Origin: Fibrella forsythiae
Lineage (GTDB): Bacteria > Bacteroidota > Bacteroidia > Cytophagales > Spirosomataceae
Reading direction: 5' to 3'
NCBI RefSeq assembly: GCF_017353175.1
Contig: NZ_JAFMYW010000003.1
Span: 248,001-312,000, forward strand
DNA: 64,000 nucleotides
Shown here: piece after piece, positions 28,032-37,061 of the stretch
Numbering within the stretch: the first letter of the stretch is position 1
Layout: each line of letters starts with the position of its first letter
Position numbers and translations under genes: made by a program
The notes under the pieces: generated by a model
Database searches by the model: none
What the model saw: the letters and a program-made list of their open reading frames with translations, nothing else
Told to the model about the DNA's origin: nothing

Positions 28032-29201
28032 TTAATCAAGGATGGTGAAGTGTTCGAGCCCTTCGGTTTTCAGCGTCAGACCCATGCCCGGTTTGGTATC
28101 GTCGAGCTGGAGTTTGCCGTTTTCGGCAATGGCTTCACCGTCGAAAATGTACCAGAACATCTCGTTGCCGACTTCAATCTCCGTTTGGGGGAAATACTCG
28201 GCCATGGGGCAGGCAAACGAGCTCATCACCATGTGCAGATTGTGCATCTGCCCACCGTGCGGAATCACTTCGACGCCGTGTGTCAGCGCCATGTTGCAGA
28301 TCTTCTGCGCTTCCGTGAAGCCGCCCACCCGGTTTATGTCGAATTGGAAAATGTCGAGTGCCCCAGTCTGGAGCAGGTCGTGGAAACCGTAGCGCGTGTA
28401 TTCGTGCTCCCCGCCCGACAGCGGAATGTCGGTATACTGCCGGAGCTTGGCGAAGTTGTGTATCTCGTCGGGTAGCAGCAGTTCTTCGGCCCAGCGAAGG
28501 TTGTACGGGGCCAGCGCTTTCAGCAGTTGCTTGGCGTAGGGCAGGTTGAACCCCATATAGGCTTCGAGCATGATGTTCACGTCGTCGCCCACGGTCTCGC
28601 GCACCACGCGCACCATCTCCACGTTTTTCTTCAGGCCCTCCAGCCCGTCGGTGAGCGGGTAACCGCAACGCAGCTTCATACCGGTGAATCCGTCGGCTTT
28701 GTAATGGGCGGCTTCGGCCTGCAGGTCGTCGAGGTTGCGGGTATATAACCGGCTGTAGTAGGTCTCGATGGCGGGTTTGGTGCGGCCGCCCAGCAGCATA
28801 AAAACAGGTTGCCCAAAGGCCAGTCCCTTAATATCCCAGAGGGCAATGTCAACTGCGCTGATGGCCGCAATTACGGCCCCTTTCCGACCGTAGGCTACGG
28901 TAGACCGGTACATTTTTTCGAAAAGGTATTCGGTATTGAGTGGGTTCTCGCCAATCAGAAGCGACGTCAGTTTACTGTCGATTATCTTCTTGGTCACGTC
29001 GGGACATAAGCCCGCGTTACCCAGTCCGATATGCCCCTCGTCGGTTTCGATTTCAACCACCAGCCAGCTGAAGAAGCGGAAGGCGGCCTGCGAATCGTTC
29101 TGGAAATGGAGCGGGCTGAGGGGCGTTGCGAAGATGGTATCGCTGGTTTTTACCGGCCCCTGCCATTGGTACAGTTTGGTCCTGACGGCAATAATTTTCA
29201 T
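28032..29201 (-). CDS. Enolase-superfamily (mandelate racemase-like) sugar-acid dehydratase
   Basis: A 389-residue enolase-superfamily protein. An N-terminal capping domain (about 1-130) precedes the barrel. Expected catalytic parts: Lys in FTGMKLRCG near 176, metal ligands in IMLEAYMG (Glu near 209), WAEELLLPDE and SGGEHEY, and the C-terminal His in VIPHGGQMHN near 312. The first ligand being Glu rather than Asp is unusual for the mandelate racemase group. Members dehydrate aldonic or uronic acids to 2-keto-3-deoxy acids, which fits with AraD1 and the semialdehyde dehydrogenase downstream. The exact sugar acid is unknown. Confidence 0.88.
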   Translation of the reverse strand: MKIIAVRTKLYQWQGPVKTSDTIFATPLSPLHFQNDSQAAFRFFSWLVVEIETDEGHIGLGNAGLCPDVTKKIIDSKLTSLLIGENPLNTEYLFEKMYRSTVAYGRKGAVIAAISAVDIALWDIKGLAFGQPVFMLLGGRTKPAIETYYSRLYTRNLDDLQAEAAHYKADGFTGMKLRCGYPLTDGLEGLKKNVEMVRVVRETVGDDVNIMLEAYMGFNLPYAKQLLKALAPYNLRWAEELLLPDEIHNFAKLRQYTDIPLSGGEHEYTRYGFHDLLQTGALDIFQFDINRVGGFTEAQKICNMALTHGVEVIPHGGQMHNLHMVMSSFACPMAEYFPQTEIEVGNEMFWYIFDGEAIAENGKLQLDDTKPGMGLTLKTEGLEHFTILD

Positions 29202-29215
29202 AAAAAGATGTCGAA

Positions 29216-29776
29216 TTAAACGAAGATGTCCAGGTACGCTACCTCGTCGGACGTGGGCAGAATGCCGTGTTTGAGCGAGGAGTTGAAGTACAGGCTGTCA
29301 CCCTCTTTGAGTTGATATTCAATTTCGCCAACCTGCATTTTCATCTGCCCGCGAATGACGTAGATAAACTCTTCGCCTTCGTGCGACAGTTCGTGCGGTT
29401 TGACTTCGCCTTTCTTGCCCACAAACAGGAAAGGCTGCATTTTTTTCTCGTGATATTCAGACGCATACGGGTAAATGGAATAGCCTTTATCCGTTTGCGT
29501 CAGGCTTTCTTCGGCCTTTAATCGGGAAGTGACAATGGCGTTTAGCCAGCCGTCGTGTTCCAGCAAATTAGAGATCGTGGTGCCCAGCGTATTGGCAATC
29601 TTAACCAGCGCCGCTACCGAAGGAACCGTTTTATTATTCTCAATTTTCGAGATCATACTCTTCGACAAATCACTTGCATCCGCGATTTCCTGAAGTGTCC
29701 GATTCTGGTTGATCCTGAGAATTTTAATCCGATCGCCGAGATTCAGTTTGGTGGTGGCCGTGTCTGTTGTAATCAT
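29216..29776 (-). CDS. XRE-family regulator with cupin domain
   Basis: A 186-residue regulator. The N-terminal helix-turn-helix (about 15-69) reads LGDRIKILRINQNRTLQEIA and SDLSKSMISKIENNKTVPS. The C-terminal cupin_2 domain (about 110-182) has the LSHEGEEFIYVIRGQ motif and probably binds a small effector such as a sugar acid. It sits in the middle of the sugar locus, 15 bp before the dehydratase gene. A palindrome in its own upstream region (29794-29810) resembles two in front of susC, so autoregulation and control of the whole locus are likely. Confidence 0.93.
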   Translation of the reverse strand: MITTDTATTKLNLGDRIKILRINQNRTLQEIADASDLSKSMISKIENNKTVPSVAALVKIANTLGTTISNLLEHDGWLNAIVTSRLKAEESLTQTDKGYSIYPYASEYHEKKMQPFLFVGKKGEVKPHELSHEGEEFIYVIRGQMKMQVGEIEYQLKEGDSLYFNSSLKHGILPTSDEVAYLDIFV

Positions 29777-29793
29777 CTTCCCTGTTTACTTTA

Positions 29794-29810
29794 ATTCAAT
29801 AGTGTTGAAC
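29794..29810. promoter_or_regulatory. Candidate operator before the XRE/cupin gene
   Basis: ATTCAATAGTGTTGAAC has TTCAA/TTGAA arms and differs at three positions from the 17-bp palindrome at 36702-36718. It starts 17 bp upstream of the regulator ATG and abuts a weak -7-like TACTTTCG on the minus strand, the same order as at susC. Confidence 0.6.
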
Positions 29811-29878
29811 GAAAGTAACTAAAATTTGAGAGACGATTTTTGGCGAAATCGCCGGGTGAATTGATCTTAATGCGCTTT

Positions 29879-31600
29879 TTATTTCCAGGTTACCTTCAGT
29901 AGCGATACGCCCTGACGGGGTAAGGCAAAGCTCAGGGTTGCTTCTCCGTTGGTGACACGTACCTGTTCGGGCGCGGCCATCATCTGTAGCTGACCGGCTT
30001 TTTCCAGCTCCGTGATCTGGCTGGCCGTGGGTGCTTTGGGCGACCCCATCTTTTTCCAGACTTCGTATGAGTTGCTGAATTTCTGGTCGATGCGGTAGTG
30101 TTGCACCGTAGCGGTTTTGCCAGGAATGCCTTTTAGGGCTACCGAAACGGGGGCGTCGGGCGCAGGTACGTTGTCGTCGTGGTAATTCCAGACCATTACT
30201 GCTGCCGACTTGGCATCTTTGCTGGCCAGCGCATTGATGTCGGGTTCAGCCCGTACGCTTTCATCCCGAACGCGGGCGTAATCGTAGGCCAGACCACTCT
30301 TCACCTCGACCCGATCGCCGGGCATCATCCCGAACATGCGGAACACGTTCAGTACCGGTTTGTCGACGCCGTTGGTAGCCAGATCGCGGAAACCACGGAA
30401 CCAGGGCTGGTTTTCAAACTCGAACGCCCAGGTAACGGCCCCCGCCAGATTGACGCCCCGCGACTGAGCCAGATCATATTTCCGGGCAAACGAAGCGGCC
30501 GTATAGCTCGAATACATGGTGCCATTGCGGTAGGCGTTCTGCGGACTGAAATCTTCGGAACAGGCCGCGCATCCTTCCGGGTCCGACTCGCCAATGATGA
30601 TCGGCAGGTTCTTCAGACTTGGGTACGACGCCACCACACTGAATCCCTGATCGATGTCGCGAAGCTGCGTGCCCATGTTCATCTGCACGTGGCCATCAAC
30701 CAGTTTGGGCGCGCCTTTGGCGTGGAAGGTGATAAAGTCGATGGGTGCGCCGGTCTTGCCGGTTACCGCATTCTTGCCGTTCACAATGTGCTCCATAAAG
30801 GCTTTGAAGAACGTAAATGCTCCTTTGTTGGCTGGCCCGGTCACTTCTGGTCCCCCTATTTTAGCCGTTGGAAGGGCGCGTTTCACGGCATCGGCGGTGT
30901 AGTCATATAGCTTGATATACTCATCGGTGGTGCCTTTCCAGTAACTGATGTTCGGCTCGTTCCATAACTCCCAGTACCAGCTTTCTACTTCCTTCTGGCC
31001 GTACTTGGCCACCGAGTGTTTTACCCATTGATACACCAGTTCGCTCCACTTGTTGTAGTCTTTAGGTGGGTAGGCCCAACCCAGGTAAATGTCGTTGTAG
31101 TTATCGCCGGGCTTCCAGTGGTGGCGGTACGGTTGCGGGTGTGTCGAGAGGGCTTCGGGCATGAAGCCGATCTGGGCAATGGGCTTCATGCCGCGCTCAA
31201 TGAACGTATCGAAAATCTTGTCGACAATGGTCCAGTTATAGATTGGCTTACCGTTCGCGTCTTCGGTATAGGCGTTGGTCGATCCCCATTTCAGGGCTGC
31301 TTCGCCGTCGCCGGTTACCAGCAGGCTATGCACCCGCACGTTTACCGGTACCTTGCTCAGTTTGGAAATCTCTGTCAGCAATTTTTTGCCATCCTTCATG
31401 TAGGTATAGTTCGGCTCGTCGTAGCCAAACCACGCCCAGATTGGTTTTAGTGGTCCTTTGCTTTTCGCCAGATCGACCTCAATCTGAACGGGTTTATCAG
31501 GAGCGGGCTGCGCCAGGCAATCGATGGTGGGCAGGAGGCTGAACGTACCCAGGCTGAGTGCCGTAAGCGTTGACCAGATGTTGTTTTTACGTTGATTCAT
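29879..31600 (-). CDS. GH39-like secreted glycoside hydrolase (beta-xylosidase type)
   Basis: A 573-residue enzyme with a signal peptide (about 1-31, ending CLAQPAP). The clan GH-A barrel shows the acid/base motif YWELWNEPNISYW (Glu near 214) and a candidate nucleophile in IIIGESDPEG near 336, followed by an unusual CAAC pair. A C-terminal beta domain follows (RVTNGEATLSFALPRQGVSLLKV). GH39 members cleave beta-xylosides or related alpha-linked sugars. It follows susD on the same strand, so it would trim oligosaccharides in the periplasm or at the surface. Exact linkage specificity is not evident. Confidence 0.82.
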   Translation of the reverse strand: MNQRKNNIWSTLTALSLGTFSLLPTIDCLAQPAPDKPVQIEVDLAKSKGPLKPIWAWFGYDEPNYTYMKDGKKLLTEISKLSKVPVNVRVHSLLVTGDGEAALKWGSTNAYTEDANGKPIYNWTIVDKIFDTFIERGMKPIAQIGFMPEALSTHPQPYRHHWKPGDNYNDIYLGWAYPPKDYNKWSELVYQWVKHSVAKYGQKEVESWYWELWNEPNISYWKGTTDEYIKLYDYTADAVKRALPTAKIGGPEVTGPANKGAFTFFKAFMEHIVNGKNAVTGKTGAPIDFITFHAKGAPKLVDGHVQMNMGTQLRDIDQGFSVVASYPSLKNLPIIIGESDPEGCAACSEDFSPQNAYRNGTMYSSYTAASFARKYDLAQSRGVNLAGAVTWAFEFENQPWFRGFRDLATNGVDKPVLNVFRMFGMMPGDRVEVKSGLAYDYARVRDESVRAEPDINALASKDAKSAAVMVWNYHDDNVPAPDAPVSVALKGIPGKTATVQHYRIDQKFSNSYEVWKKMGSPKAPTASQITELEKAGQLQMMAAPEQVRVTNGEATLSFALPRQGVSLLKVTWK

Positions 31601-31700
31601 AAAACGGTTAACAGACTAGAAAGTGGAATGAGGAAGCTGGCTGATGGATGCTGGCTTAAGGGAAAATTTTAGGTTGCTTCGTGAGTTAGCGTATTGCTTT

Positions 31701-31827
31701 CGCGAGGCCCTTTGACTAGGCGTCCCCGACAAGCTCAGGGTGACAGCTCACCCAAGTTCGTCGTGTACCTGCTTGAGTGAGTTGTCACCCTGAGCTTGTC
31801 GGGGACGCCCAGTCGAAGGGCCTCGCG
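31701..31827. repeat. Large 55-nt-arm inverted repeat between susD and GH39
   Basis: Arms 31701-31755 and 31773-31827 pair over 55 nt with a handful of mismatches and a 17-nt loop. The arms include CACCCTGAGCTTGTCGGGGA, a word seen in many bacterial intergenic repeats. As RNA it would be a very stable stem separating susCD from the enzyme genes. Confidence 0.85.
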
Positions 31828-31868
31828 TCAGTAATATGCTCGCTAGCGAAGCTCGACCATACTGCATA

Positions 31869-33416
31869 CTAATTATACCCCGGATTTTGCTTGAGTGATG
31901 TATTACGACTCAATTGAAGAGCGGGAATGGGGAAAAGCAAATGTTTATCGGCGGCGGCCGAAATACCCAGCTGTTTGGCATTGGTAATCAGCCGGTCGTG
32001 GCGAAGTAAATCCCAGCGGTAATGGCCTTCACCAATGAATTCCTGCGCATATTCGGCCAGTACGGCATCGCGGAACTGCGCCTGCGTGAGTCCGCTCAGG
32101 TCGGGGTACATGCTGGCTGGCTGCGCGTTGGCGGTACCCACAGCTCTGGCCCGGCGGCGTACTTTGTTGATCGCTTCGTAGGCATCGGCCGTTGGTCCGC
32201 CTACCTCATTGGTGGCTTCGGCGTAGGTGAGCAGCACATCCGAATAGCGGATCAGCGGGTAATCGACGCCTTCGCGCAGAATGCCGGTTGAGAAGTCGAC
32301 CCGGTTAAACTTGGTCAGGAAGGGGGCGTACATTTTCACTGTGTCGCGTACCAGTTCCTTGATGCCATTTTTGTAGTAATAGGGCATCCTGTCGCGCACT
32401 GACCACCACTTTCGGTATGTGTTCGGAGTGTTGTTGAACACGTCTTTACGTACCTGAAAAATGACCAGATCTTTCAGCAGATGAAACTGGATGCTGGTGC
32501 CATTGGGCAGCGACATGGCCGGTGGCCCGAAGAGGTAAATCATCCGTGTCTGGTACAGTTGCGAGGTGCTGTTGGCATTGCCGCCATGCTGAATGGAGAA
32601 AATCATCTCCTTTCCATTCCGAAAGTCCGGGTTGACGATATTCTCATAGTCGGCCATCAAATCAAATGCCTTTGAGTCGATCACCTTTTTGGCTTCCGTG
32701 GCGGCTTTAGCCCATTGGCGCTGTTGCAGATACACCTTCGCCAACAGGGCCGTGGCACCAAGCGACGTGGCTTTGCCGGCTGTATGATCAGCTTCGCTAT
32801 ACGGGCTCAGTTCGGTGGCGGCTGTTTCCAGATCCTTGACAATCAGGGCATATACTTCGTCGGCGGTGCTGCGGGGTTTGCTCACTTCGCTCAAGTCGGT
32901 TGTGCCCTGCGTCTGCAGCGGGACCCCGCCAAACAGACGAACGAGATTGAAATAAAACAGCGCGCGCAGAAACCGGGCTTCGCCGTCCAGTTTTGCTTTA
33001 TTGGAAATAGATGAGGCAGCCAGCTTATCAATCAGTACGTTCGACCGGTTGATGGCGGCATAGAAATAGTCCCAGGCAGTAGAGAGCTCGAGCGCGTCGG
33101 AGTTCCACGAAAAGGTGTTGAAATCGTTGGTCACGCCCGAGCGGTCGCCGGAGCCGTTGGCCGAGCCACCCCCGATCAACGTACCTGCGGTCACGTCGCC
33201 GAGCGTTACCCACTGTCCGTCGCGGTAGGTATCGTCCCAGAGGCGGGTGTACACGCCGTTCAGGGCCAGCTGCGCCTGATCGCTGGTTTTATAGAAGGCA
33301 TCGACGGCCACCTGGCTGAACACTTTTTCGTCCAGAATGTCTTTGCAACCGATGCTGCCGGCCAGGACGAACGCCACACAGCCTGTGGCTATCGCTTTGT
33401 TGAGTTTAGGGATCAT
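31869..33416 (-). CDS. SusD/RagB-family outer-membrane nutrient-binding lipoprotein
   Basis: A 515-residue SusD homologue. The lipoprotein signal ends at FVLAGSIGCKD, giving a lipidated Cys near 24. The TPR-like helical fold of SusD is indicated by EARFLRALFYFNLVRLFGGVP, ATALLAKVYLQQRQWAKAA and a C-terminal RYAEVLLxYAEA-type motif (IRYSDVLLTYAEATNEVG). It binds glycan at the cell surface and caps the SusC partner encoded 26 bp upstream. Ligand is unknown but a pentose-containing or uronate-containing glycan fits the enzymes. Confidence 0.97.
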   Translation of the reverse strand: MIPKLNKAIATGCVAFVLAGSIGCKDILDEKVFSQVAVDAFYKTSDQAQLALNGVYTRLWDDTYRDGQWVTLGDVTAGTLIGGGSANGSGDRSGVTNDFNTFSWNSDALELSTAWDYFYAAINRSNVLIDKLAASSISNKAKLDGEARFLRALFYFNLVRLFGGVPLQTQGTTDLSEVSKPRSTADEVYALIVKDLETAATELSPYSEADHTAGKATSLGATALLAKVYLQQRQWAKAATEAKKVIDSKAFDLMADYENIVNPDFRNGKEMIFSIQHGGNANSTSQLYQTRMIYLFGPPAMSLPNGTSIQFHLLKDLVIFQVRKDVFNNTPNTYRKWWSVRDRMPYYYKNGIKELVRDTVKMYAPFLTKFNRVDFSTGILREGVDYPLIRYSDVLLTYAEATNEVGGPTADAYEAINKVRRRARAVGTANAQPASMYPDLSGLTQAQFRDAVLAEYAQEFIGEGHYRWDLLRHDRLITNAKQLGISAAADKHLLFPIPALQLSRNTSLKQNPGYN

Positions 33417-33442
33417 AAATAGGAGAAGGTCGGGTTTATGAA

Positions 33443-36400
33443 TTAGAAGCCTAGCTTGAGATCGAGTCGGAATGTGCGGGCCGACGGGTAGCCGTAGCGG
33501 TCCATACCTTTGGTGGTGTTGCTCGATCCATAGGAGTTCAGCTCGGGATCGTAGCCAGTGTATTTGGTCAGCACGGCCAGGTTATCCACGCCCACGCCAA
33601 GCCGGGCCGTTTTGATGAACTTGGTGAACGTCGGGATTTTATAGGTGAGCGCAATGGTCTGAATACGCAGGAATGAGCCGTCTTCAACCATAATGGAGCT
33701 GATACGCTGGGGATTCGAAGCGCCTGCGCCCGGATAAATGCCGTTCGGATTAGTGGGCGACCAGCGATCGAGGCGCATGGCCGAAATGCCTACTCCGTCG
33801 AGCAACCACTGCTGTTTGGCCAGGTTGAGCACCGAGTTGCCGTATTCGCCGTACACGAACACGTGCAGACTAAGCGGACCAAAATTGACATCGTTGGTGA
33901 GGCCGAAGTTGAATTTCGGGTTTGGGTTGCCCAGATATACGTCGTCGCTTTCGGTGTTGTAGGTGCCGTCGCCATTCACATCTTTGTAGCGGATGTCGCC
34001 GGGTTTGGCCGCTGGCATGGTACCCACCTGCTTGATCTCGTCGGCCGATTTCCAGATGCCTTCATACACTGAGCCGTAGAATTCACCCACCGAATGGCCG
34101 GGCTCCAGGCGGGCCGTGTTCTTGTCGTGGGGCGTTACGTTGCCGCCGCCAACCCAGCCGGTGTACTGGTAAGGCGCGCCGCCGAGCGACAGGATTTCGT
34201 TGCGGTTAAAAGCGATATTGAAGTTGGTTGTCCAGCCCAGTTTACCCGCCAGGTTCGTGCTGGTTACGCCAATTTCAATGCCTTTATTCAGCATGGCACC
34301 CGTGTTTTTCAGGACGCTGCTAAAGCCCGTTTGCGAGGCGATAGGTACGTCGAGCAGCAGGTCGGTCGTCTTTTTGTAATAGGCATCCACCGACAGGTTC
34401 AACCGGTTTTTCAGCACGGCGAAGTCGATCCCTACGTTGACTTCCTGTGTTTTCTCCCAGCTCAGATCCGGGTTCGGAATGTTGTTCGGGTAGGCAATGG
34501 GCACCTTCGATCCGTTGAAAATGTATGAACTCCGTGTGCCGAACGCCGTTCCGAGCAGCGATAACGACCGGTACACGCCGATGGATTCATTGCCTGTGCG
34601 GCCGAAGCTGGTGCGTAGTTTCAGCTGGTCAAACACATTCAGGTTGCGGATGAACGGCTCGTCGCCCAGTTGCCAGGCCAACGCCACCGACGGGAAAATG
34701 CCGTATTTGTTGTTGACCCCGAACTTGGAATCACCATCGGCCCGAACCGACGCCGTGAACAGGTATTTGTCGTTGAACGTGTAGTTGACCCGACCCAGAT
34801 AGGAGATCAGCGTCCACTCGTTTTCGTTGCTGTTTGGCGTTTGGGGGCTGCTGCCCAACCCCAGATTGTAGTATTGGAACACGTCGCTGGGGAATCCGAA
34901 TGACGATGCATCCAGCGATTCGTTTTTCTCGCGCTGGTAGGTGAACCCGCCCAGTATCTTCAGCTTGTGCAGGCTGTTGATCGTAGTGGCGTAGGTCAGC
35001 GTGTTCGAGTTGCTCACGTTCAGGTTCCGGATGGCAATCTGGCGCGCTTTGCCACTGGCTCCGGCGGCTGCTTCCGAGCCAATCGGGTAGTATTCGTGGT
35101 AGCGCCAGTCGCGAATATCAGCCCCCACCCGAATGTCCAGATCCAGGCCGTCCATGATGTTGTAGTTGGCGTAGGCCGTGCCGATCAGGCGCAGGGTGTT
35201 GCTCAATTGCTTATACTGCTCGGTCATGGTCAATGGATTCTCGAGGCCACTACCCAGCGGGTAATTCCGCAGGTTGACGGGCGTGCCGAGGCTATCGCGC
35301 GCCGGAATGGTTGGCGGTGCCTGATAGATCGCGTTGATCACGTTGGAAATGCCTTCGTACCCTTTCGTATCCGTCGGAACGGTGTACTGATCGGTGACGC
35401 TGAACAGCAAGCTTTCGCCAATTTTCAGGCGGTTGCTGACAGTCGCATCGAGGTTAATGGTGGTGCCATATCGTTTGAAGCTCGAACCGGGAAGAATGCC
35501 TTGCTGGTTGGTGTAGTTGCCGCCAATCAGGTAGCGTAAACTCTGGCTACCGCCCGAGAAAGCGAGTTTATAGGCCTGTCGCGGTGCGGCCTGAAACACC
35601 TCGTTCTGCCAGTCGGTACCCTGCCCGAAAGCGGCTACCTGCGCGGCCGTATAGGTTGGGGTGCGCCCCAGTTGTGAAGCCCGTTCATTGGCCTGCGTTG
35701 CCCATTGCTGTGCGTTCAGGAATGGAAGTTTGCGCCGCGCTTCCTGTACCCCCACCGATACGTCGAAGTCGACATTGTGCTGATTGGCCTTGCCGCGTTT
35801 GGTGGTAATGAGTACCACGCCATTGGCGGCTCTTGATCCGTAAATAGCCGTGGCCGACGCATCTTTCAATACCTGAACCGACTCAATATCAGATGGGTCG
35901 ATCGAGTTGAGGGGATTCGGCGCGCCACCGAATGAACCCGCATCGGTGCTGGCACTGGTCTGTGATCCGCTGCTGATCGGCATACCGTCAATTACATACA
36001 GGGGTGAACCACCTGCCGAGAGCGAGGCCGTACCACGTACCTGAACCGCAATGCCGCCGCCGGGCGCGTGGGAGTTAGTGTGTACCTGCACTCCTGCAAT
36101 TTTCCCCTGCAAGGCTTTGTCTGGTGTATTGATGGTCGACGTTTCAATGTCTTTTGACGAGATAGACCCCACAGCTCCCGTCAAATCCTTTTTCTGTTGC
36201 GTACCGTAACCGACTACAACCACCTCGCGGAGCTGTTCGGCATTGGGAAGCAGCTTCACGTTGATCATGGCTTTGTTGCCAACCGCAATTTCCTGGGCAA
36301 CGTACCCCATGAACGAGAAAACCAGCGTCACAGAACCGTCTTTTACCGGGAGTTCGTACGAGCCATCTGACTTTGTGGCCGTTCCGGTCGTGGTGTTCTT

Positions 36401-36613
36401 GATCACAATGCTGACGCCGGGGAGCGCCTGGTCGTTTTCGTCGGTTACCTTTCCCGTAATGGTCCGGTCAATGTTGAACGAAGGGGCTGGCCGGGGCCTG
36501 CCGGGCCTGGCTGTGGCCGTTTCCCCGAACACCAGAAACAGGAAAGCCACGAACTGAATTGAACACAGGAACCTGGTCAGATTCCTATGCGGGTTTCGGA
36601 TAGTTTTCATCAT
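33443..36613 (-). CDS. SusC/RagA-family TonB-dependent outer-membrane transporter
   Basis: A 1056-residue receptor. A signal peptide is followed by a carboxypeptidase-D regulatory-like domain (ITGKVTDENDQALPGVSIVI, about 50-130), the TonB box region and plug (VVVGYGTQQKKDLTGAVGSIS), and a beta-barrel ending in FRLDLKLGF. It imports oligosaccharides with energy from TonB. It is the first gene of the locus. Its promoter (36720-36749) is a close match to the Bacteroidota consensus, overlapped by a palindromic operator. Confidence 0.97.
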   Translation of the reverse strand: MMKTIRNPHRNLTRFLCSIQFVAFLFLVFGETATARPGRPRPAPSFNIDRTITGKVTDENDQALPGVSIVIKNTTTGTATKSDGSYELPVKDGSVTLVFSFMGYVAQEIAVGNKAMINVKLLPNAEQLREVVVVGYGTQQKKDLTGAVGSISSKDIETSTINTPDKALQGKIAGVQVHTNSHAPGGGIAVQVRGTASLSAGGSPLYVIDGMPISSGSQTSASTDAGSFGGAPNPLNSIDPSDIESVQVLKDASATAIYGSRAANGVVLITTKRGKANQHNVDFDVSVGVQEARRKLPFLNAQQWATQANERASQLGRTPTYTAAQVAAFGQGTDWQNEVFQAAPRQAYKLAFSGGSQSLRYLIGGNYTNQQGILPGSSFKRYGTTINLDATVSNRLKIGESLLFSVTDQYTVPTDTKGYEGISNVINAIYQAPPTIPARDSLGTPVNLRNYPLGSGLENPLTMTEQYKQLSNTLRLIGTAYANYNIMDGLDLDIRVGADIRDWRYHEYYPIGSEAAAGASGKARQIAIRNLNVSNSNTLTYATTINSLHKLKILGGFTYQREKNESLDASSFGFPSDVFQYYNLGLGSSPQTPNSNENEWTLISYLGRVNYTFNDKYLFTASVRADGDSKFGVNNKYGIFPSVALAWQLGDEPFIRNLNVFDQLKLRTSFGRTGNESIGVYRSLSLLGTAFGTRSSYIFNGSKVPIAYPNNIPNPDLSWEKTQEVNVGIDFAVLKNRLNLSVDAYYKKTTDLLLDVPIASQTGFSSVLKNTGAMLNKGIEIGVTSTNLAGKLGWTTNFNIAFNRNEILSLGGAPYQYTGWVGGGNVTPHDKNTARLEPGHSVGEFYGSVYEGIWKSADEIKQVGTMPAAKPGDIRYKDVNGDGTYNTESDDVYLGNPNPKFNFGLTNDVNFGPLSLHVFVYGEYGNSVLNLAKQQWLLDGVGISAMRLDRWSPTNPNGIYPGAGASNPQRISSIMVEDGSFLRIQTIALTYKIPTFTKFIKTARLGVGVDNLAVLTKYTGYDPELNSYGSSNTTKGMDRYGYPSARTFRLDLKLGF

Positions 36614-36701
36614 TAAGTAGAAAGAATTTAGGGAGTTAGACAGGCAACAACAGCTGATGAATGTGCATCAGTCAAAGCAATCATAACAGTGTTTCTTGAA
36701 A

Positions 36702-36718
36702 TTCAACATTGTTGAATA
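36702..36718. promoter_or_regulatory. Palindromic operator over the susC start site
   Basis: ATTCAACATTGTTGAAT is a perfect 17-bp palindrome around a central T. It starts one base downstream of the susC -7 element, so it covers the expected transcription start, suiting a repressor. It matches 36854-36870 at 16 of 17 bases and resembles 29794-29810. Confidence 0.7.
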
Positions 36719-36719
36719 C

Positions 36720-36749
36720 AAAGGTAAATGCGGTTTTTATGAAGTCAAG
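36720..36749 (-). promoter_or_regulatory. susC promoter, Bacteroidota type
   Basis: On the minus strand TTG (36749-36747) and TACCTTTG (36727-36720) are separated by 19 bp. This matches the published Bacteroides consensus of a TTG-type -33 box and a TAnnTTTG -7 box. The leader to the susC ATG would be about 100 nt. Confidence 0.7.
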
Positions 36750-36853
36750 TATTAGGCAATATTTTTATTTTTAATTAAACTTTATGAATACAGGCTACCT
36801 AAGTAAAAATACTAAATATCTGCTAATCAGATTATTATGTTAATAAACGGTGT

Positions 36854-36870
36854 ATTAAACATTGTTGAAT
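36854..36870. promoter_or_regulatory. Second copy of the susC operator
   Basis: ATTAAACATTGTTGAAT differs by one base from the palindrome at 36702-36718 and lies 152 bp upstream of it. A distal copy could allow looping by a dimer of dimers. The rest of 36614-37034 is AT-rich and shows no gene. Confidence 0.6.
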
Positions 36871-37034
36871 ATTATGAAACAAAAAAAGGCGAATGTGTCT
36901 GGTAGTAGCGTGATCGGGTGGTTTTTTGGTCGTTTCTATGGGCGATTTACGCTGGTGATACGGTCGCTCTATATAGGTGGCAGCGGGGCCTGTGAGCCCG
37001 GCACAAACAGCAGAAAACAATGCCCGGAAACCGG

Positions 37035-37042
37035 TATTTTTG
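37035..37042 (+). promoter_or_regulatory. -7 element for the Spx-like gene
   Basis: TATTTTTG is an exact match to TAnnTTTG, 20 bp before the ATG at 37062. No TTG is seen at the -33 distance. Confidence 0.45.
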
Positions 37043-37061
37043 TGGCACTGATCCCAATTCT

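Noticed and set aside
30179-30910. 243-codon open frame on the plus strand
   Set aside because: It is antisense to the GH39 gene and shows no domain or signal peptide.
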